From NCBI GenBank assembly GCA_902801465.1, contig CADCIH010000009.1, positions 32,314-96,313 on the forward strand: 64,000 nucleotides of DNA, in the 5' to 3' direction. Position numbers and translations under genes: made by a program. Shown in pieces: positions 53,096-62,578 of the stretch (position 1 is its first letter; the number at the start of each line of letters is the position of its first letter). The DNA is from an uncultured Bacteroidia bacterium. Lineage in GTDB: Bacteria > Bacteroidota > Bacteroidia > Bacteroidales > F082. The notes below the pieces were generated by a model. It worked only from the letters and a program-made list of their open reading frames with translations, did no database searches and was not told the DNA's origin.

Positions 53096-53617
53096 CTATT
53101 TTTTTCCAAATAATGAACCGAGTCCGCCAAGGATGCTGCCCAGACCGCCCATGGCGCTGCTGTTGCCGCCGCCGAGCATGCCGCCAAGCATGGCTTCCAA
53201 AGCGCTGGCGCCACCGTTGTTGCCTTGCTGTCCCTTGCCAAGCAAGCCAAGAAGCATGGGAGCAATGGCCGCCAAAATGCTACTCACCTGGTTGCTGCTG
53301 ACACCATTCTGTTTGGCTAACGCCGAAAATACCGATCCGGAGTTGCTGCCCAGGATATGGCTCAAGATTTTGCCACCGTCAGCAAGACCTTCATTGCTCA
53401 GGTTCACCGATGTGTCGCCGACATGTGAGGTCAAGGCGCCCAACAAAGAGTTGGCTCCAGCTTCGGTGGAGGCGTTTTTCTGCATGGCTCCGATGAGGGT
53501 GGGAAGAGCACTGGTGATGACTTGGGTCACCTTGGTGCTGTCGATATTGAACTGCTTACCTATTTCGTTGGCGTTGTTACCTGCCGCCAAAACGCTTAAA
53601 ATGCTGTTTAAGTCCAT
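53096..53617 (-). CDS. DUF937 family protein
   Basis: This 173-residue protein is taken from the ATG at 53617. The frame is open 30 nt further but those codons lie in the 5'-UTR. The YidB/DUF937 fold has repeats such as 'ISSALPTLIGAMQKNAST'-like helices ('VITSALPTLIGAMQKN', 'SSILAAIAPMLLGLLG') and a Gly/Ser-rich C-terminus ('LGGLGSILGGLGSLFGKK'). No signal peptide. Function unknown. It is the first gene of the trk operon and has a -7 box 27 nt upstream. Confidence 0.88.
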   Translation of the reverse strand: MDLNSILSVLAAGNNANEIGKQFNIDSTKVTQVITSALPTLIGAMQKNASTEAGANSLLGALTSHVGDTSVNLSNEGLADGGKILSHILGSNSGSVFSALAKQNGVSSNQVSSILAAIAPMLLGLLGKGQQGNNGGASALEAMLGGMLGGGNSSAMGGLGSILGGLGSLFGKK

Positions 53618-53644
53618 AGTATGATGTTTTTTAAGGTTGATTTG

Positions 53645-53652
53645 CAAAAATA
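53645..53652 (-). promoter_or_regulatory. -7 element (TATTTTTG) for the DUF937-trk operon
   Basis: Exact TAnnTTTG match on the minus strand, 27 nt before the ATG at 53617. Confidence 0.5.
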
Positions 53653-53711
53653 ATTATTTTTTGGTCGTTTGAATTATGTAGGGCAAAAATAGAAATAAAA
53701 ATGAAAAGTTG

Positions 53712-53719
53712 TATTTTTG
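53712..53719 (+). promoter_or_regulatory. -7 element (TATTTTTG) for metG
   Basis: Exact TAnnTTTG match, 27 nt before the ATG at 53747, divergent from the DUF937 promoter. Confidence 0.5.
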
Positions 53720-53746
53720 CACCTGTTTTTAAAAATCTTCAAGTCA

Positions 53747-55807
53747 ATGGAATCAACAAACAAACACTTCAAGCGTTACACAGTAACCACAGCCTTGCCA
53801 TACGCCAACGGCCCCGTACACATAGGTCACCTTGCCGGCGTGTATATCCCTGCCGACACCTACGTCCGCTACCTCCGCATGCGCGGCGAGGAAGTGTTGT
53901 TTGTGGGTGGTTCCGACGAACATGGCGTTCCGATCACCATCAAGGCCGAGAAAGAAGGCTGCACCCCACAGGATATCGTCGACCGTTACCATGGCATCAT
54001 CAAGAAGTCGTTCGAGGAACTGGGTATCAGCTATGACATCTACTCGCGCACTTCCTCCAAGATGCACCGTGCCACCGCCCAGGAGTTTTTCAAGAAACTC
54101 TACGACGAAGGGAAGTTCATCGAGAAGGAGACCGACCAATACTTCGATCCTGAGCGCCAGAAGTTCCTCTCCGACCGCTATATCGTGGGCACCTGCCCGA
54201 AATGCGGAGCCGATGGCGCCTACGGCGACCAATGCGAGAAATGCGGCAGCTCACTGAGCCCCGATGAACTCATCAACCCCCACTCGCAACTTAGCGGAGC
54301 AGCGCTGGTGAAGAAACCGACCAAACACTGGTACCTGCCTCTCGACCAATACGAACAGTGGCTCCGCGAGTGGATCCTCGAAGGTCACAAGGAGTGGAAA
54401 GTCAATGTCTATGGCCAAGTGAAGAGCTGGCTCGACGGCGGACTGCAACCCCGTGCCGTGACCCGCGACCTCGACTGGGGCGTGCCTGTCCCGCTCGACG
54501 GCGCCGACGGAAAAGTGCTGTATGTGTGGTTCGACGCCCCCATCGGCTATATCTCCAACACCAAGGAGATCTGCGAACAACGCGGCGAGAACTGGGAAAA
54601 GTGGTGGAAAGACCCAGAGACCAAACTGGTGCATTTCATCGGCAAGGACAACATCGTGTTCCACTGCATCATCTTCCCCTGCATGATGAAGGCATACGGC
54701 GATTACATCATGCCTGAAAACGTGCCGGCCAACGAGTTCCTCAACCTCGAAGACGCCAAGATTTCCACTTCAAAGAACTGGGCCGTGTGGCTGCACGAAT
54801 ACCTCGAAGAGTTCCCGGGCAAACAGGATGTGCTGCGTTATGTCTTGACCGCCAACGCCCCCGAGACCAAGGACAACAACTTCACCTGGAAGGATTACCA
54901 AGACCGCAACAACAACGAACTGCTGGCCATCTTCGGCAACTTCGTCAACCGTACCTTGGTCTTGACCCACAAGTATTATGAAGGCGTCGTTCCCGCCTTG
55001 ACTGGGATGAATGAAACAGACCAAGCCACCATCGCGGAGATGAATGGCTATGCCGAGAAGATAGGGCGTCTCATCGAGAACTACAAGTTCCGCGAAGGCC
55101 TCTCCGAACTGATGAACCTGGCCCGCCTGGGCAACAAATACCTCACCGACAACGAGCCTTGGAAACAAATCAAGACCGATCCCGAGCGCGTCAAGACTGT
55201 GATGGCTCTCAGCCTGCAGATTGTGGCTCATCTCGCCATATTGAGCGAGCCTTTCCTGCCGTTCAGCGCCCATAAGCTGCAAAAGATGATCGACCTGAAA
55301 GTCAATGGATGGAACGATGCCGCCAATACCATCCTGCTGCCCGAAGGTCATGTCATCGGTCAGCCCGAGTTGCTCTTCGAGAAGGTCGAGGACAGCGTTG
55401 TGGCCGCCCAGCTGCAGAAACTGGAAGAGGCTAAAAAAGCCAACCAAATGAACGCGTGGAAACCCAATGAGGTAAAGCCTGTGGTCAGTTTCGACGACTT
55501 CATGAAGGTGGATATCCGTGTAGGTACCATCCTGGAATGCCAGAAAGTGCCGAAGGCCGACAAACTGCTGCAGTTCCTCATCGATGACGGCATGAAGAAA
55601 CGCACCATCGTGAGCGGCATCGCCAAATACTATACCGAGCCTGAGAAACTGGTGGGTAAGCAGGTGTGCTTCATCGCCAACTTCGAGCCGCGCAAACTCA
55701 AAGGCGTGGTCAGCGAGGGCATGATTCTATCCGCCGAGGACAAGGATGGTCGCCTCGTGCTGCTTACACCCAGCGACGTGGTCGCCCCTGGTTGTTCGGT
55801 GGGCTAA
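53747..55807 (+). CDS. metG: Methionyl-tRNA synthetase with C-terminal tRNA-binding domain
   Basis: I start this 686-residue protein at the ATG at 53747. The frame opens at a TTG inside the -7 box, too early to be used. It has the class I signature 'HIGH' in '[10 protein letters not shown]', a zinc knuckle '[10 protein letters not shown] ... QCEKCG', and 'KISTSKNW' as the KMSKS variant. The C-terminal EMAP-like tRNA-binding domain is '[16 protein letters not shown] ... [11 protein letters not shown]'-type, ending 'VAPGCSVG'. It charges tRNA-Met. It converges with yraN, overlapping by 4 bp. Confidence 0.97.
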   Translation: MESTNKHFKRYTVTTALPYANGPVHIGHLAGVYIPADTYVRYLRMRGEEVLFVGGSDEHGVPITIKAEKEGCTPQDIVDRYHGIIKKSFEELGISYDIYSRTSSKMHRATAQEFFKKLYDEGKFIEKETDQYFDPERQKFLSDRYIVGTCPKCGADGAYGDQCEKCGSSLSPDELINPHSQLSGAALVKKPTKHWYLPLDQYEQWLREWILEGHKEWKVNVYGQVKSWLDGGLQPRAVTRDLDWGVPVPLDGADGKVLYVWFDAPIGYISNTKEICEQRGENWEKWWKDPETKLVHFIGKDNIVFHCIIFPCMMKAYGDYIMPENVPANEFLNLEDAKISTSKNWAVWLHEYLEEFPGKQDVLRYVLTANAPETKDNNFTWKDYQDRNNNELLAIFGNFVNRTLVLTHKYYEGVVPALTGMNETDQATIAEMNGYAEKIGRLIENYKFREGLSELMNLARLGNKYLTDNEPWKQIKTDPERVKTVMALSLQIVAHLAILSEPFLPFSAHKLQKMIDLKVNGWNDAANTILLPEGHVIGQPELLFEKVEDSVVAAQLQKLEEAKKANQMNAWKPNEVKPVVSFDDFMKVDIRVGTILECQKVPKADKLLQFLIDDGMKKRTIVSGIAKYYTEPEKLVGKQVCFIANFEPRKLKGVVSEGMILSAEDKDGRLVLLTPSDVVAPGCSVG

Positions 55808-56169
55808 TACAAGGAAGCGATAAAGGCATCCTCGATGTGCTCTATCTCCGGCGTGTCGCCGTTGAACACAATCGAAACGATGTCAAACCGCACGTCCACA
55901 TTGAGTTTTTTGTAACGCACATAGGAATCAGCCGCCCAGACGAGCATGCGCTGCTTGCTTTTTCCCACGGCGATATCGGGTTCCCCATAGTCGTCAGATC
56001 TCCGCGTCTTCACTTCGACAACCACCAAAGTGGTGCCGTCCAACGCAACGAGGTCGATCTCCTTGTGCCCCGAATGCCAGTTGCGTTCGAGTATTTGATA
56101 TCCTTTGTTGACGAGGTATTGCGCTGCGAGATCCTCGCCCATCTTCCCGAGTTCGTGAGGCTCTATCAT
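55804..56169 (-). CDS. YraN family (UPF0102) endonuclease-like protein
   Basis: This 121-residue protein is read from the ATG at 56169. The frame extends 18 nt further. It has the PD-(D/E)xK-like core '[25 protein letters not shown]', '[20 protein letters not shown]' and 'RFDIVSIVF'. The family resembles Holliday-junction resolvases and its cellular role is not settled. A TATCTTTG -7 box lies 15 nt upstream. It overlaps the metG 3' end by 4 bp. Confidence 0.9.
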   Translation of the reverse strand: MIEPHELGKMGEDLAAQYLVNKGYQILERNWHSGHKEIDLVALDGTTLVVVEVKTRRSDDYGEPDIAVGKSKQRMLVWAADSYVRYKKLNVDVRFDIVSIVFNGDTPEIEHIEDAFIASLY

Positions 56170-56184
56170 AATTGAAAATTTTAA

Positions 56185-56192
56185 CAAAGATA
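56185..56192 (-). promoter_or_regulatory. -7 element (TATCTTTG) for yraN
   Basis: TATCTTTG on the minus strand, 15 nt before the ATG at 56169, divergent from the GH92 promoter 13 bp away. Confidence 0.5.
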
Positions 56193-56204
56193 AATATTTT
56201 TTTG

Positions 56205-56212
56205 TATTTTTG
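56205..56212 (+). promoter_or_regulatory. -7 element (TATTTTTG) for the GH92 lipoprotein gene
   Basis: Exact TAnnTTTG match, 17 nt before the ATG at 56230. Confidence 0.5.
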
Positions 56213-56229
56213 TGGCAAAAATCTATCTA

Positions 56230-58569
56230 ATGAAAAGAATTATCCTATCAATCGTTGTCTGTTTGCTGCTTTTAAGTTGTGGCAAAACACCTACTATTAC
56301 CGAAAACAAGATCGACTACCTCCATTATGTCAACCCCATTATCGGTACCAACGGCATGGGTCATACCTTTCCCGGGGCATGCGCTCCGTTTGGCATCGTA
56401 CAGCTGAGTCCAGACACCGATACCGTACCCCATGATATCGATGGAGTATATCAACCAAGAGTTTATGAATATTGTGCGGGTTACCAGTATAAGGACAGCA
56501 CCATCGTGGGCTTCAGCCATACCCATTTCAGTGGCACCGGCCATTCCGACCTGGGCGACATCCTGGTGATGCCTGTCACCGGCCCCATCAAGTTCAACCC
56601 GGGAACGCAAACCAATCCGGACGCAGGCTATCGTTCGCGCTATTCCCATGCTACTGAGACCGCCACTCCCGGTTATTACCGGGTGACGCTCGACGATTAC
56701 AATGTAAAGGTGGAACTGACCGCCACCGAACATGTGGGAATACACCGCTATACCTATCCTTCTGAACATAACGGTAGCGTTATCATCGACCTTCAGCACG
56801 GCATCTATAACTATGATGGCAAGACCCTTTGGGCCAACCTCCGTGTGGAAAACGACACGCTGTTGACAGGCTATCGCATCACCAACGGATGGGCCCGCAC
56901 CAACTATACCTACTTTGCCATCTGCTTTAACCAGCCCATCACCGACTATGGTTACCGTGAACTGGAAAGACCCAAGTACAATGGCGGTTGGGGCAAGTTC
57001 GACGTCAGACACCACTTCCCGGAGATGACGGGACGGAAGATTGTGGCGTATTTCACCTTCAACAACCCCGAGACGCTTGAGATCAAAGTCGCACTTTCCG
57101 CCACGAGCACCGAAGGGGCTTTGAAAAACCTCCACGCTGAGACCGATGGCCGCGACTTCGACCAATTGCTGGCAGAGACCCAATCAAAATGGAACAAGGA
57201 GTTGTCGGTGATTCACGCTGAAGGCACTGAAGACCAAAAGGCCATGCTCTACACCTCTTTGTATCACACCATGATCAACCCCTCCATCTACATGGATGTG
57301 GATGGACAATACCGCGGCCTCGACCACAACATCCATCAAGCGAATGACTTTACCAACTATACGGTGTTTTCCTTATGGGACACCTACCGTGCCCTTCATC
57401 CGTTGTTCAACGTGCTGCAACCCCAACGCAACGCCGACATGGTGAAGTCGATGCTGAAACACAGCGAACAGAGTGTCCACGGACTGTTGCCGGTATGGTC
57501 ACACATGGGAAATGAGAACTGGTGCATGATTGGGTATCACGCCGTTTCGGTGCTCTCCGATGCATTGAACAAAGGGGTGGTTCCGCTTTCCGAACAGATG
57601 CTGAAAGCCATGCGTCGTAGCTCTACCTGTCCCTATTACGTGAATCTCTCGGATTACCAACGCCTCGGCTACGTTCCCTTTGACCGCAATAGCGGCTGTG
57701 TGTCCGTCACCCTCGAATATGCCTACGACGATTGGGCCATCTACCAAGCGGCACTGAAAGCCGGCGACACCACAACGGCCTCAGAATACAAGCAACGCGC
57801 AGCCAATTGGCGCAACACCTTCGACACCGAAGTGGGGTTTGCCCGTCCAAGGATGAGCGACGGAAGCTGGAAAGAGCCGTTCAGCCTGTTCGACACGGAA
57901 GGGGAAGGCTTTGTGGAAGGTAACTCGTGGGTGTATTCGTTCTATGTGCCCCAGGATGTGAAAGGCCTTGTCGAAGCCATGGGTGGTGACAAGCGGTTTA
58001 TCCATAACCTCGACACCCTCTTTGTGATGCAACTGCCCAAAGAGTTTTTCGAGAACACCGAAGATGTCACTGAGGAAGGACTGATGGGCTGCTACAACCA
58101 CGGCAACGAGCCGGCGCATCACATCGCCTATTTGTATAATTGGTCATCACAGCCGTACAAGACCCAGTACTGGCTCCGTGAGATCATGAACCGCTTCTAT
58201 AAAAACAACATCGACGGCCTCTGCGGCAACGACGACTGCGGCCAGATGTCGGCCTGGTACATCTTCTCAGCCATGGGCTTCTATCCTGTGTGCCCCGGTA
58301 GCGACCAATATGTGTTCGGAGCGCCGTATCTTCCTCATTTGAAGGTGCGGTTGGGCAACGGCAAGACCTTGGAAATCAAAGCGCCTAACGTGAGCGATGA
58401 AAACCGCTATGTCCAAAAAGTGACGCTCAACGGTCAAGAAATCACCAAGCTTTACCTCACTCACGACCAGCTGATGCAAGGCGGGGAACTCGTTTTTGAA
58501 ATGGGTAACGAGCCAAATCGGGAACGGGGATTGAAGCCCGAAGACAAGCCTTACTCGATGACTGATTAA
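56230..58569 (+). CDS. GH92 family glycoside hydrolase, lipoprotein
   Basis: This 779-residue protein is read from the ATG at 56230. The frame begins at a GTG at the edge of the -7 box. A lipoprotein signal with lipobox 'LLSC' (Cys18) comes first. GH92 motifs are 'HYVNPIIGTNGMGHTFPGA', 'FSHTHFSGTGHSDLGD' and the catalytic 'GNDDCGQMSAWYIFSAMGFYP'. It differs from the GH92 at 39616 by being membrane-anchored and by an insertion after the N-terminal motif. It is probably a cell-surface or periplasmic alpha-mannosidase. No SusC/SusD genes flank it, so it is not part of an obvious polysaccharide-utilisation locus. Confidence 0.95.
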   Translation: MKRIILSIVVCLLLLSCGKTPTITENKIDYLHYVNPIIGTNGMGHTFPGACAPFGIVQLSPDTDTVPHDIDGVYQPRVYEYCAGYQYKDSTIVGFSHTHFSGTGHSDLGDILVMPVTGPIKFNPGTQTNPDAGYRSRYSHATETATPGYYRVTLDDYNVKVELTATEHVGIHRYTYPSEHNGSVIIDLQHGIYNYDGKTLWANLRVENDTLLTGYRITNGWARTNYTYFAICFNQPITDYGYRELERPKYNGGWGKFDVRHHFPEMTGRKIVAYFTFNNPETLEIKVALSATSTEGALKNLHAETDGRDFDQLLAETQSKWNKELSVIHAEGTEDQKAMLYTSLYHTMINPSIYMDVDGQYRGLDHNIHQANDFTNYTVFSLWDTYRALHPLFNVLQPQRNADMVKSMLKHSEQSVHGLLPVWSHMGNENWCMIGYHAVSVLSDALNKGVVPLSEQMLKAMRRSSTCPYYVNLSDYQRLGYVPFDRNSGCVSVTLEYAYDDWAIYQAALKAGDTTTASEYKQRAANWRNTFDTEVGFARPRMSDGSWKEPFSLFDTEGEGFVEGNSWVYSFYVPQDVKGLVEAMGGDKRFIHNLDTLFVMQLPKEFFENTEDVTEEGLMGCYNHGNEPAHHIAYLYNWSSQPYKTQYWLREIMNRFYKNNIDGLCGNDDCGQMSAWYIFSAMGFYPVCPGSDQYVFGAPYLPHLKVRLGNGKTLEIKAPNVSDENRYVQKVTLNGQEITKLYLTHDQLMQGGELVFEMGNEPNRERGLKPEDKPYSMTD

Positions 58570-58576
58570 TTTTTAC

Positions 58577-58584
58577 TATTTTTG
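58577..58584 (+). promoter_or_regulatory. -7 element (TATTTTTG) giving a leaderless mnmA transcript
   Basis: TATTTTTG ends 4 nt (CAAC) before the ATG at 58589, the same spacing and bases as for the DUF5131 gene at 17825. Confidence 0.55.
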
Positions 58585-58588
58585 CAAC

Positions 58589-59656
58589 ATGAACATCGCC
58601 GCATTAGTATCGGGAGGAGTGGATAGCTCCGTGGTGGTCCCCCTGCTCAAAGAGCAAGGCTACGACCCGCATATCTTTTATATCAAGATAGGGATGGAAG
58701 GGAAAGAAGACCTCTCGAGCTGTCCCTCGGAAGAAGATATCGAGATCACCACCTATATCGCCAAGAAATATGGCTGCAAGTTCGATATTGTGGACTTACA
58801 GCATGAATATTTTGAGACAGTTGGAAAATATACCATGGAAATGGTGAAAAAAGGTCTTACACCTAACCCGGATGTGATGTGCAACCGATGGATCAAGCTT
58901 GGGGCGTTTGAGGAGAAGGAAGGCCATACCTTCGACAAGATTGCCACTGGGCACTACGCCCGTTCATGGGAGGATGCCAACGGCATCTTCTGGCTTGGCC
59001 CCGCAGCGGATACTTTCAAGGACCAGACCTATTTCCTTGGCCGTATCACCTATGCTCAGCTGAGTAAGGTGATCTTTCCCATCGGCGACTTGCCCAAACC
59101 CGAAGTGCGCAAGCTGGCGGCACAATATAAACTGCCATCGGCGGAACGTCACGACAGCCAAGGCATCTGCTTCCTAGGTAAGATCAATTACAACGACTAT
59201 ATCCGGGAATACCTTGGCGAGATGCCAGGCGACATCGTGGAACTGGAGACCGGGAAAAAACTGGGCCGACACAAGGGCTTTTGGTTCCATACCATAGGAC
59301 AGCGTCGCGGTCTTGGCCTCGGCGGAGGTCCGTGGTTTGTGGTCAAGAAAGACATCCCGAACAACATCGTCTATGTGTCGCAAGGCTACGACCCCGTTGC
59401 GCAATACACCGAAATCATTCCTTTAGGTGACCTTCAGATGATGAACCCCACGCTTCACCTCACCGAAGGCATGCGGGTGCGCTATAAGATCCGCCACCAG
59501 CCGGAATTCACCATGGGCACCATCCACATCACACCTGAAGGCGCCGACATCGTCTCCGATGTGGCGATCTCAGGCATTGCCCCGGGACAGTTCGGGGTCA
59601 TGTATCACGAAACGGAACCGTATGTGCTTGGAAGCGGAGTGATAGTGGAAAGATGA
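58589..59656 (+). CDS. mnmA: tRNA-specific 2-thiouridylase MnmA
   Basis: This 355-residue protein has the PP-loop 'SGGVDSSVVV' (8-17), 'TPNPDVMCNRWIKLG' with the first catalytic Cys, 'DSQGICFLGK' with the second, and 'HTIGQRRGLGLGGG'. It adds sulfur to U34 of Lys, Glu and Gln tRNAs. The last codons and the stop are within a heptad repeat (59644-59671). The promoter abuts the ATG, implying a leaderless message. Confidence 0.96.
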   Translation: MNIAALVSGGVDSSVVVPLLKEQGYDPHIFYIKIGMEGKEDLSSCPSEEDIEITTYIAKKYGCKFDIVDLQHEYFETVGKYTMEMVKKGLTPNPDVMCNRWIKLGAFEEKEGHTFDKIATGHYARSWEDANGIFWLGPAADTFKDQTYFLGRITYAQLSKVIFPIGDLPKPEVRKLAAQYKLPSAERHDSQGICFLGKINYNDYIREYLGEMPGDIVELETGKKLGRHKGFWFHTIGQRRGLGLGGGPWFVVKKDIPNNIVYVSQGYDPVAQYTEIIPLGDLQMMNPTLHLTEGMRVRYKIRHQPEFTMGTIHITPEGADIVSDVAISGIAPGQFGVMYHETEPYVLGSGVIVER

Positions 59657-59671
59657 AAGTGGAAAGTGGAC
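59644..59671. repeat. Heptad repeat, 4 units (AGTGGAA type), at the mnmA stop
   Basis: AGTGGAA, AGATGAA, AGTGGAA and AGTGGAC in 7-bp register. The TGA stop of mnmA lies inside the second unit, and the block runs to the 3' edge of the convergent RluA-type gene at 59672. Confidence 0.8.
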
Positions 59672-60346
59672 TTAAAAAAACTTCCACGGTTCTCCTTTGG
59701 GCATCGGCGCCGTGATGTCGATTTGGGTTTTCTGTACGGGATGCTCAAATGAGATTCGGTAGGCGTGCAAACAAATAGACGCATCGGGATTGCTACGTGG
59801 ATAGCCGTATTTCAGGTCGCCCTTGATGGGACATCCGATGTGTGCCAACTGGCAACGTATTTGATGATGACGACCCGTAAACAACTCAACTTCAAGTAGA
59901 TAATAGTTGTCTGATTTGCCTATCAAACGATAGCTTAATCGAGCCAATTTTGCTTCTTTGGTGCCTTCGGGAACGATATACGACTTGTTTTGCTTTTCGT
60001 TTTTGACGATGTAATCCTCCAGGACATCGGCATCTTTCGGAGGACGGTTTTTCACGATAGCTAGATAAATCTTGTGGAAGTCGCGGTCTTTCACCTTCAC
60101 GGTCATACGCGAGAGGGCCTTGCTTGTCTTGGCAAACACCACGGCACCGCTCACGGGACGGTCGATGCGATGAACCAATCCGGCAAACACATTGCCAGGC
60201 TTGTCGTATTTCTTCTTGATGTAATCCTTGACATCGTCGAGAAGACACACATCACCTGTCTTGTCGCCCTGCACAATCTCCGAAGGAAGCTTGTTGACGA
60301 CAATCAAATGATTATCCTCGTATAATATTCTATCTCCGATTTCCAC
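59672..60346 (-). CDS. RluA family pseudouridine synthase
   Basis: This 224-residue protein has the catalytic Asp in 'LVHRIDRPVSGAVVF', plus 'DRDFHKIYLAIV' and the C-terminal 'LFTGRHHQIRCQLAHIG'. No S4 domain. It isomerises uridine in rRNA or tRNA. The target cannot be assigned. The start is the GTG at 60346, which lies inside a heptad repeat. No ATG is available nearby upstream, and the frame stays open through the repeat until the GH97 stop, so the N-terminus is uncertain by a few residues. Confidence 0.9.
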   Translation of the reverse strand: MEIGDRILYEDNHLIVVNKLPSEIVQGDKTGDVCLLDDVKDYIKKKYDKPGNVFAGLVHRIDRPVSGAVVFAKTSKALSRMTVKVKDRDFHKIYLAIVKNRPPKDADVLEDYIVKNEKQNKSYIVPEGTKEAKLARLSYRLIGKSDNYYLLEVELFTGRHHQIRCQLAHIGCPIKGDLKYGYPRSNPDASICLHAYRISFEHPVQKTQIDITAPMPKGEPWKFF

Positions 60347-60368
60347 TTTCCGTTCTCCGTTCTCCGTT
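60341..60368. repeat. Heptad repeat, 4 units (CTCCGTT type)
   Basis: TTCCACT, TTCCGTT, CTCCGTT and CTCCGTT in 7-bp register fill the gap between the GH97 stop and the RluA-type gene and contain that gene's GTG start. Confidence 0.8.
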
Positions 60369-62355
60369 AAAACACCACCACGGCTCCGCCGCCTTTGGCA
60401 AGATGAATCATCAGCTTGTTGGCGTAAATCTCGATATCCTCGGAAACGTAGTCTTGTGCCACGCGGTTGGCGTTGGCGCCGTCGCGGAAGACATGCGCCT
60501 GTTGGGCGCCGCCATCAAGTTCGGAGATGTCAAGCACCAGGTCGAGTTCATTCCAGTTGTTGATAGCGCCGATGTACCAGCGGTCACCTTTCCGACGTGC
60601 GGTCACCAAATACTCGCCCACCTTGCCGTCGAGCACCACAGTCTCGTCCCAGGTGGTAGGCACGCTGGCGATGAATTGGGTGCATTCGTCCTCTTTCAGG
60701 TAGTTGCTCGGACTGTCACAGAGCATCCCGAAAGGCGACTCAAAGATGATGTATTCGGCCAGTTGGCGTGTGCGTGTGCCTTGGCTCATCGGTTCGGTGT
60801 AGACAGCCTTGAAGTTATACTGGTTGGCGTTTTTCATGGCGCCTTGGGTATAGTCGAGAGGACCGGCTACCATGCGGATGAAAGGGATGGTGACCTCGTT
60901 GGTGACAAGGTCGCTTTCGTTATCCCACTTGGCTTGCTCCAAGCCATAAACGCCTTCGTAGTTCAGCACGTTGGGATAGGTGCGGCTTAAGCCGGTGGGT
61001 TTGTAAGCCCCGTGGAAGTCGACGAAGAGGTGGTACTTGGCTGCCATGTCGGCCATGCGATAATAGAAGTCAACCACTTTTTGGTCGTCACGATCCATGA
61101 AATCGACTTTGAAGCCTTTGATTCCCATCTCGGAGTAATGCTTGCAGACCCGCTCCATGTCGTTGTCGATGGCGGCATAGCCGGCCCAGAGAACCAGACC
61201 CACGTTACGTTCCTTGCCGTAGGCCACCAGCTCGGGCAAGTCGATCTCGGGTACCACTTGGAACAGATCGGCTTTCTTGTTAACAGCCCAGCCTTCGTCC
61301 AAGATGACATATTCGATGCCGTATCTGCTGGCAAAGTCGATGTAGTATTTATAGGTCTCTGTGTTGATACCTGCCTCGAAGTCTACACCATAGATGTTCC
61401 AAGCGTTCCACCAATCCCATGCCACCTTGCCGGGTTTGATCCAGCTGATGTCATCGACACGGCTTGGCGAGGCCAGAAGGTACACCATGTCGTTGTCAGC
61501 CAAGTCCTTGTCGTTTTCAGAGATGATGACACAACGCCAAGGGAAGGCCCGTTGGCCGTTGACTTTGGCGATGTAGTTCTCCCGTTTTTTCACCACATAT
61601 TGCAGGTTGTTGTGTCCTCCCTGAACCTCGCTTTTTGGATAGCCGGCGTGGATGGCGCTGAAGCCACGTTTGTCCTCGGGGTTACGGAGCAGCAGACCGG
61701 GGAAGTCTTCCAGGTCGGCTTCGGTGATGACGGCCTTGGTGCCGTCGGGATAGTCAACCAAAGCAGGCAGGAACACCAGCCGTTCAGGGTCCATCTGGCT
61801 CACCGCTGTGGTGGTATAGGTGTTCTCAAACGAGGTGAAGAACTGTTGCTCGATGAAGTCACCTTCGCCTTTGCGGGCATTCACATAGGGGACCATCACC
61901 GTGTAGTCTTGGTCGAAGTTGAAGTCGGCGGTCTCCGAGGCAATGGTAATCTGATTTGGGAAGTCGGTCACGAAACGGTAGGCGACACCTTCGTTGTAGG
62001 CGCGGAAGATCACCTGGTAGTTGTCTTTGAAAGTCAGTATCAGCTCGTTGTATAGGTTTCTAATTTCACTTTTCTTATAAAAGGAAGCCTTTACCACCTC
62101 GTCGGTGAAATGGTTTTGTGCCGTGAGCACCGTGGGATTCTTCCCCAGCACCGTGCCGTCGGTCAAGGTCATTGCAATGGGCGACTCGGCCAGCACCATG
62201 GTGTTGATGTGCTTCACCGAGTAGTTCAGTTGCTTGTCGGCGTTGATGGTAACCAAGATTTTCTGGTTGGGCGATTGCAACTTAAACTGCTTCTGAGCGG
62301 TTAGGTTGGCGCTGAGCAGCACAAGAAAAGTAAGAAAGAATACCTTGTTTTTCAT
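60367..62355 (-). CDS. GH97 family glycoside hydrolase, probably retaining type
   Basis: This 662-residue protein has a signal peptide (about 1-20). The N-terminal beta-sandwich is followed by the TIM barrel with 'GKVAWDWWNAWN', 'YVILDEGWA' and 'GFKVDFMDRDDQ', and by a C-terminal beta-domain. In GH97 the inverting SusB-type enzymes use Glu bases, whereas retaining members have a nucleophile Asp in this KVDF-x-x-x-D region. The Asp here points to the retaining, alpha-galactosidase-like branch. It is followed by the RluA-type gene after a heptad repeat. Confidence 0.92.
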   Translation of the reverse strand: MKNKVFFLTFLVLLSANLTAQKQFKLQSPNQKILVTINADKQLNYSVKHINTMVLAESPIAMTLTDGTVLGKNPTVLTAQNHFTDEVVKASFYKKSEIRNLYNELILTFKDNYQVIFRAYNEGVAYRFVTDFPNQITIASETADFNFDQDYTVMVPYVNARKGEGDFIEQQFFTSFENTYTTTAVSQMDPERLVFLPALVDYPDGTKAVITEADLEDFPGLLLRNPEDKRGFSAIHAGYPKSEVQGGHNNLQYVVKKRENYIAKVNGQRAFPWRCVIISENDKDLADNDMVYLLASPSRVDDISWIKPGKVAWDWWNAWNIYGVDFEAGINTETYKYYIDFASRYGIEYVILDEGWAVNKKADLFQVVPEIDLPELVAYGKERNVGLVLWAGYAAIDNDMERVCKHYSEMGIKGFKVDFMDRDDQKVVDFYYRMADMAAKYHLFVDFHGAYKPTGLSRTYPNVLNYEGVYGLEQAKWDNESDLVTNEVTIPFIRMVAGPLDYTQGAMKNANQYNFKAVYTEPMSQGTRTRQLAEYIIFESPFGMLCDSPSNYLKEDECTQFIASVPTTWDETVVLDGKVGEYLVTARRKGDRWYIGAINNWNELDLVLDISELDGGAQQAHVFRDGANANRVAQDYVSEDIEIYANKLMIHLAKGGGAVVVF

Positions 62356-62363
62356 ATATTTAT

Positions 62364-62371
62364 TATTTTTG
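62364..62371 (+). promoter_or_regulatory. -7 element (TATTTTTG) for tatA
   Basis: Exact TAnnTTTG match, 21 nt before the ATG at 62393. Confidence 0.5.
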
Positions 62372-62392
62372 CATCAAATAAACTTTCAAACT

Positions 62393-62578
62393 ATGCAACT
62401 GTTATTCATCGGCACCACTGAAATCATCCTCATCGTATTTGTTGTATTACTGCTGTTCGGCGGTCGGAAGATTCCGGAGATGATGCGCGGTCTTGGAAAA
62501 GGCGTAAAGAGCTTTAAAGATGGCGTGAACGGTAAGGACGAGGAAACGGAGAACGGAGAACGAAAAACGGAAAACTAA
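62393..62578 (+). CDS. tatA: Twin-arginine translocase subunit TatA/E
   Basis: I start this 61-residue protein at the ATG at 62393. The frame is open into the GH97 5' region. It has one membrane helix ('EIILIVFVVLLLFGGRKIP') and the amphipathic helix 'EMMRGLGKGVKSFKDG', as in TatA/TatE. It forms the protein-conducting part of the Tat exporter. tatC is not in the window. The C-terminal tail 'ETENGERKTEN' is encoded by heptad repeats, so it is not ancestral Tat sequence. Confidence 0.93.
   Translation: MQLLFIGTTEIILIVFVVLLLFGGRKIPEMMRGLGKGVKSFKDGVNGKDEETENGERKTEN

Noticed and set aside
61012-62055. 347-codon plus-strand frame
   Set aside because: Shadow of the GH97 gene on the opposite strand.
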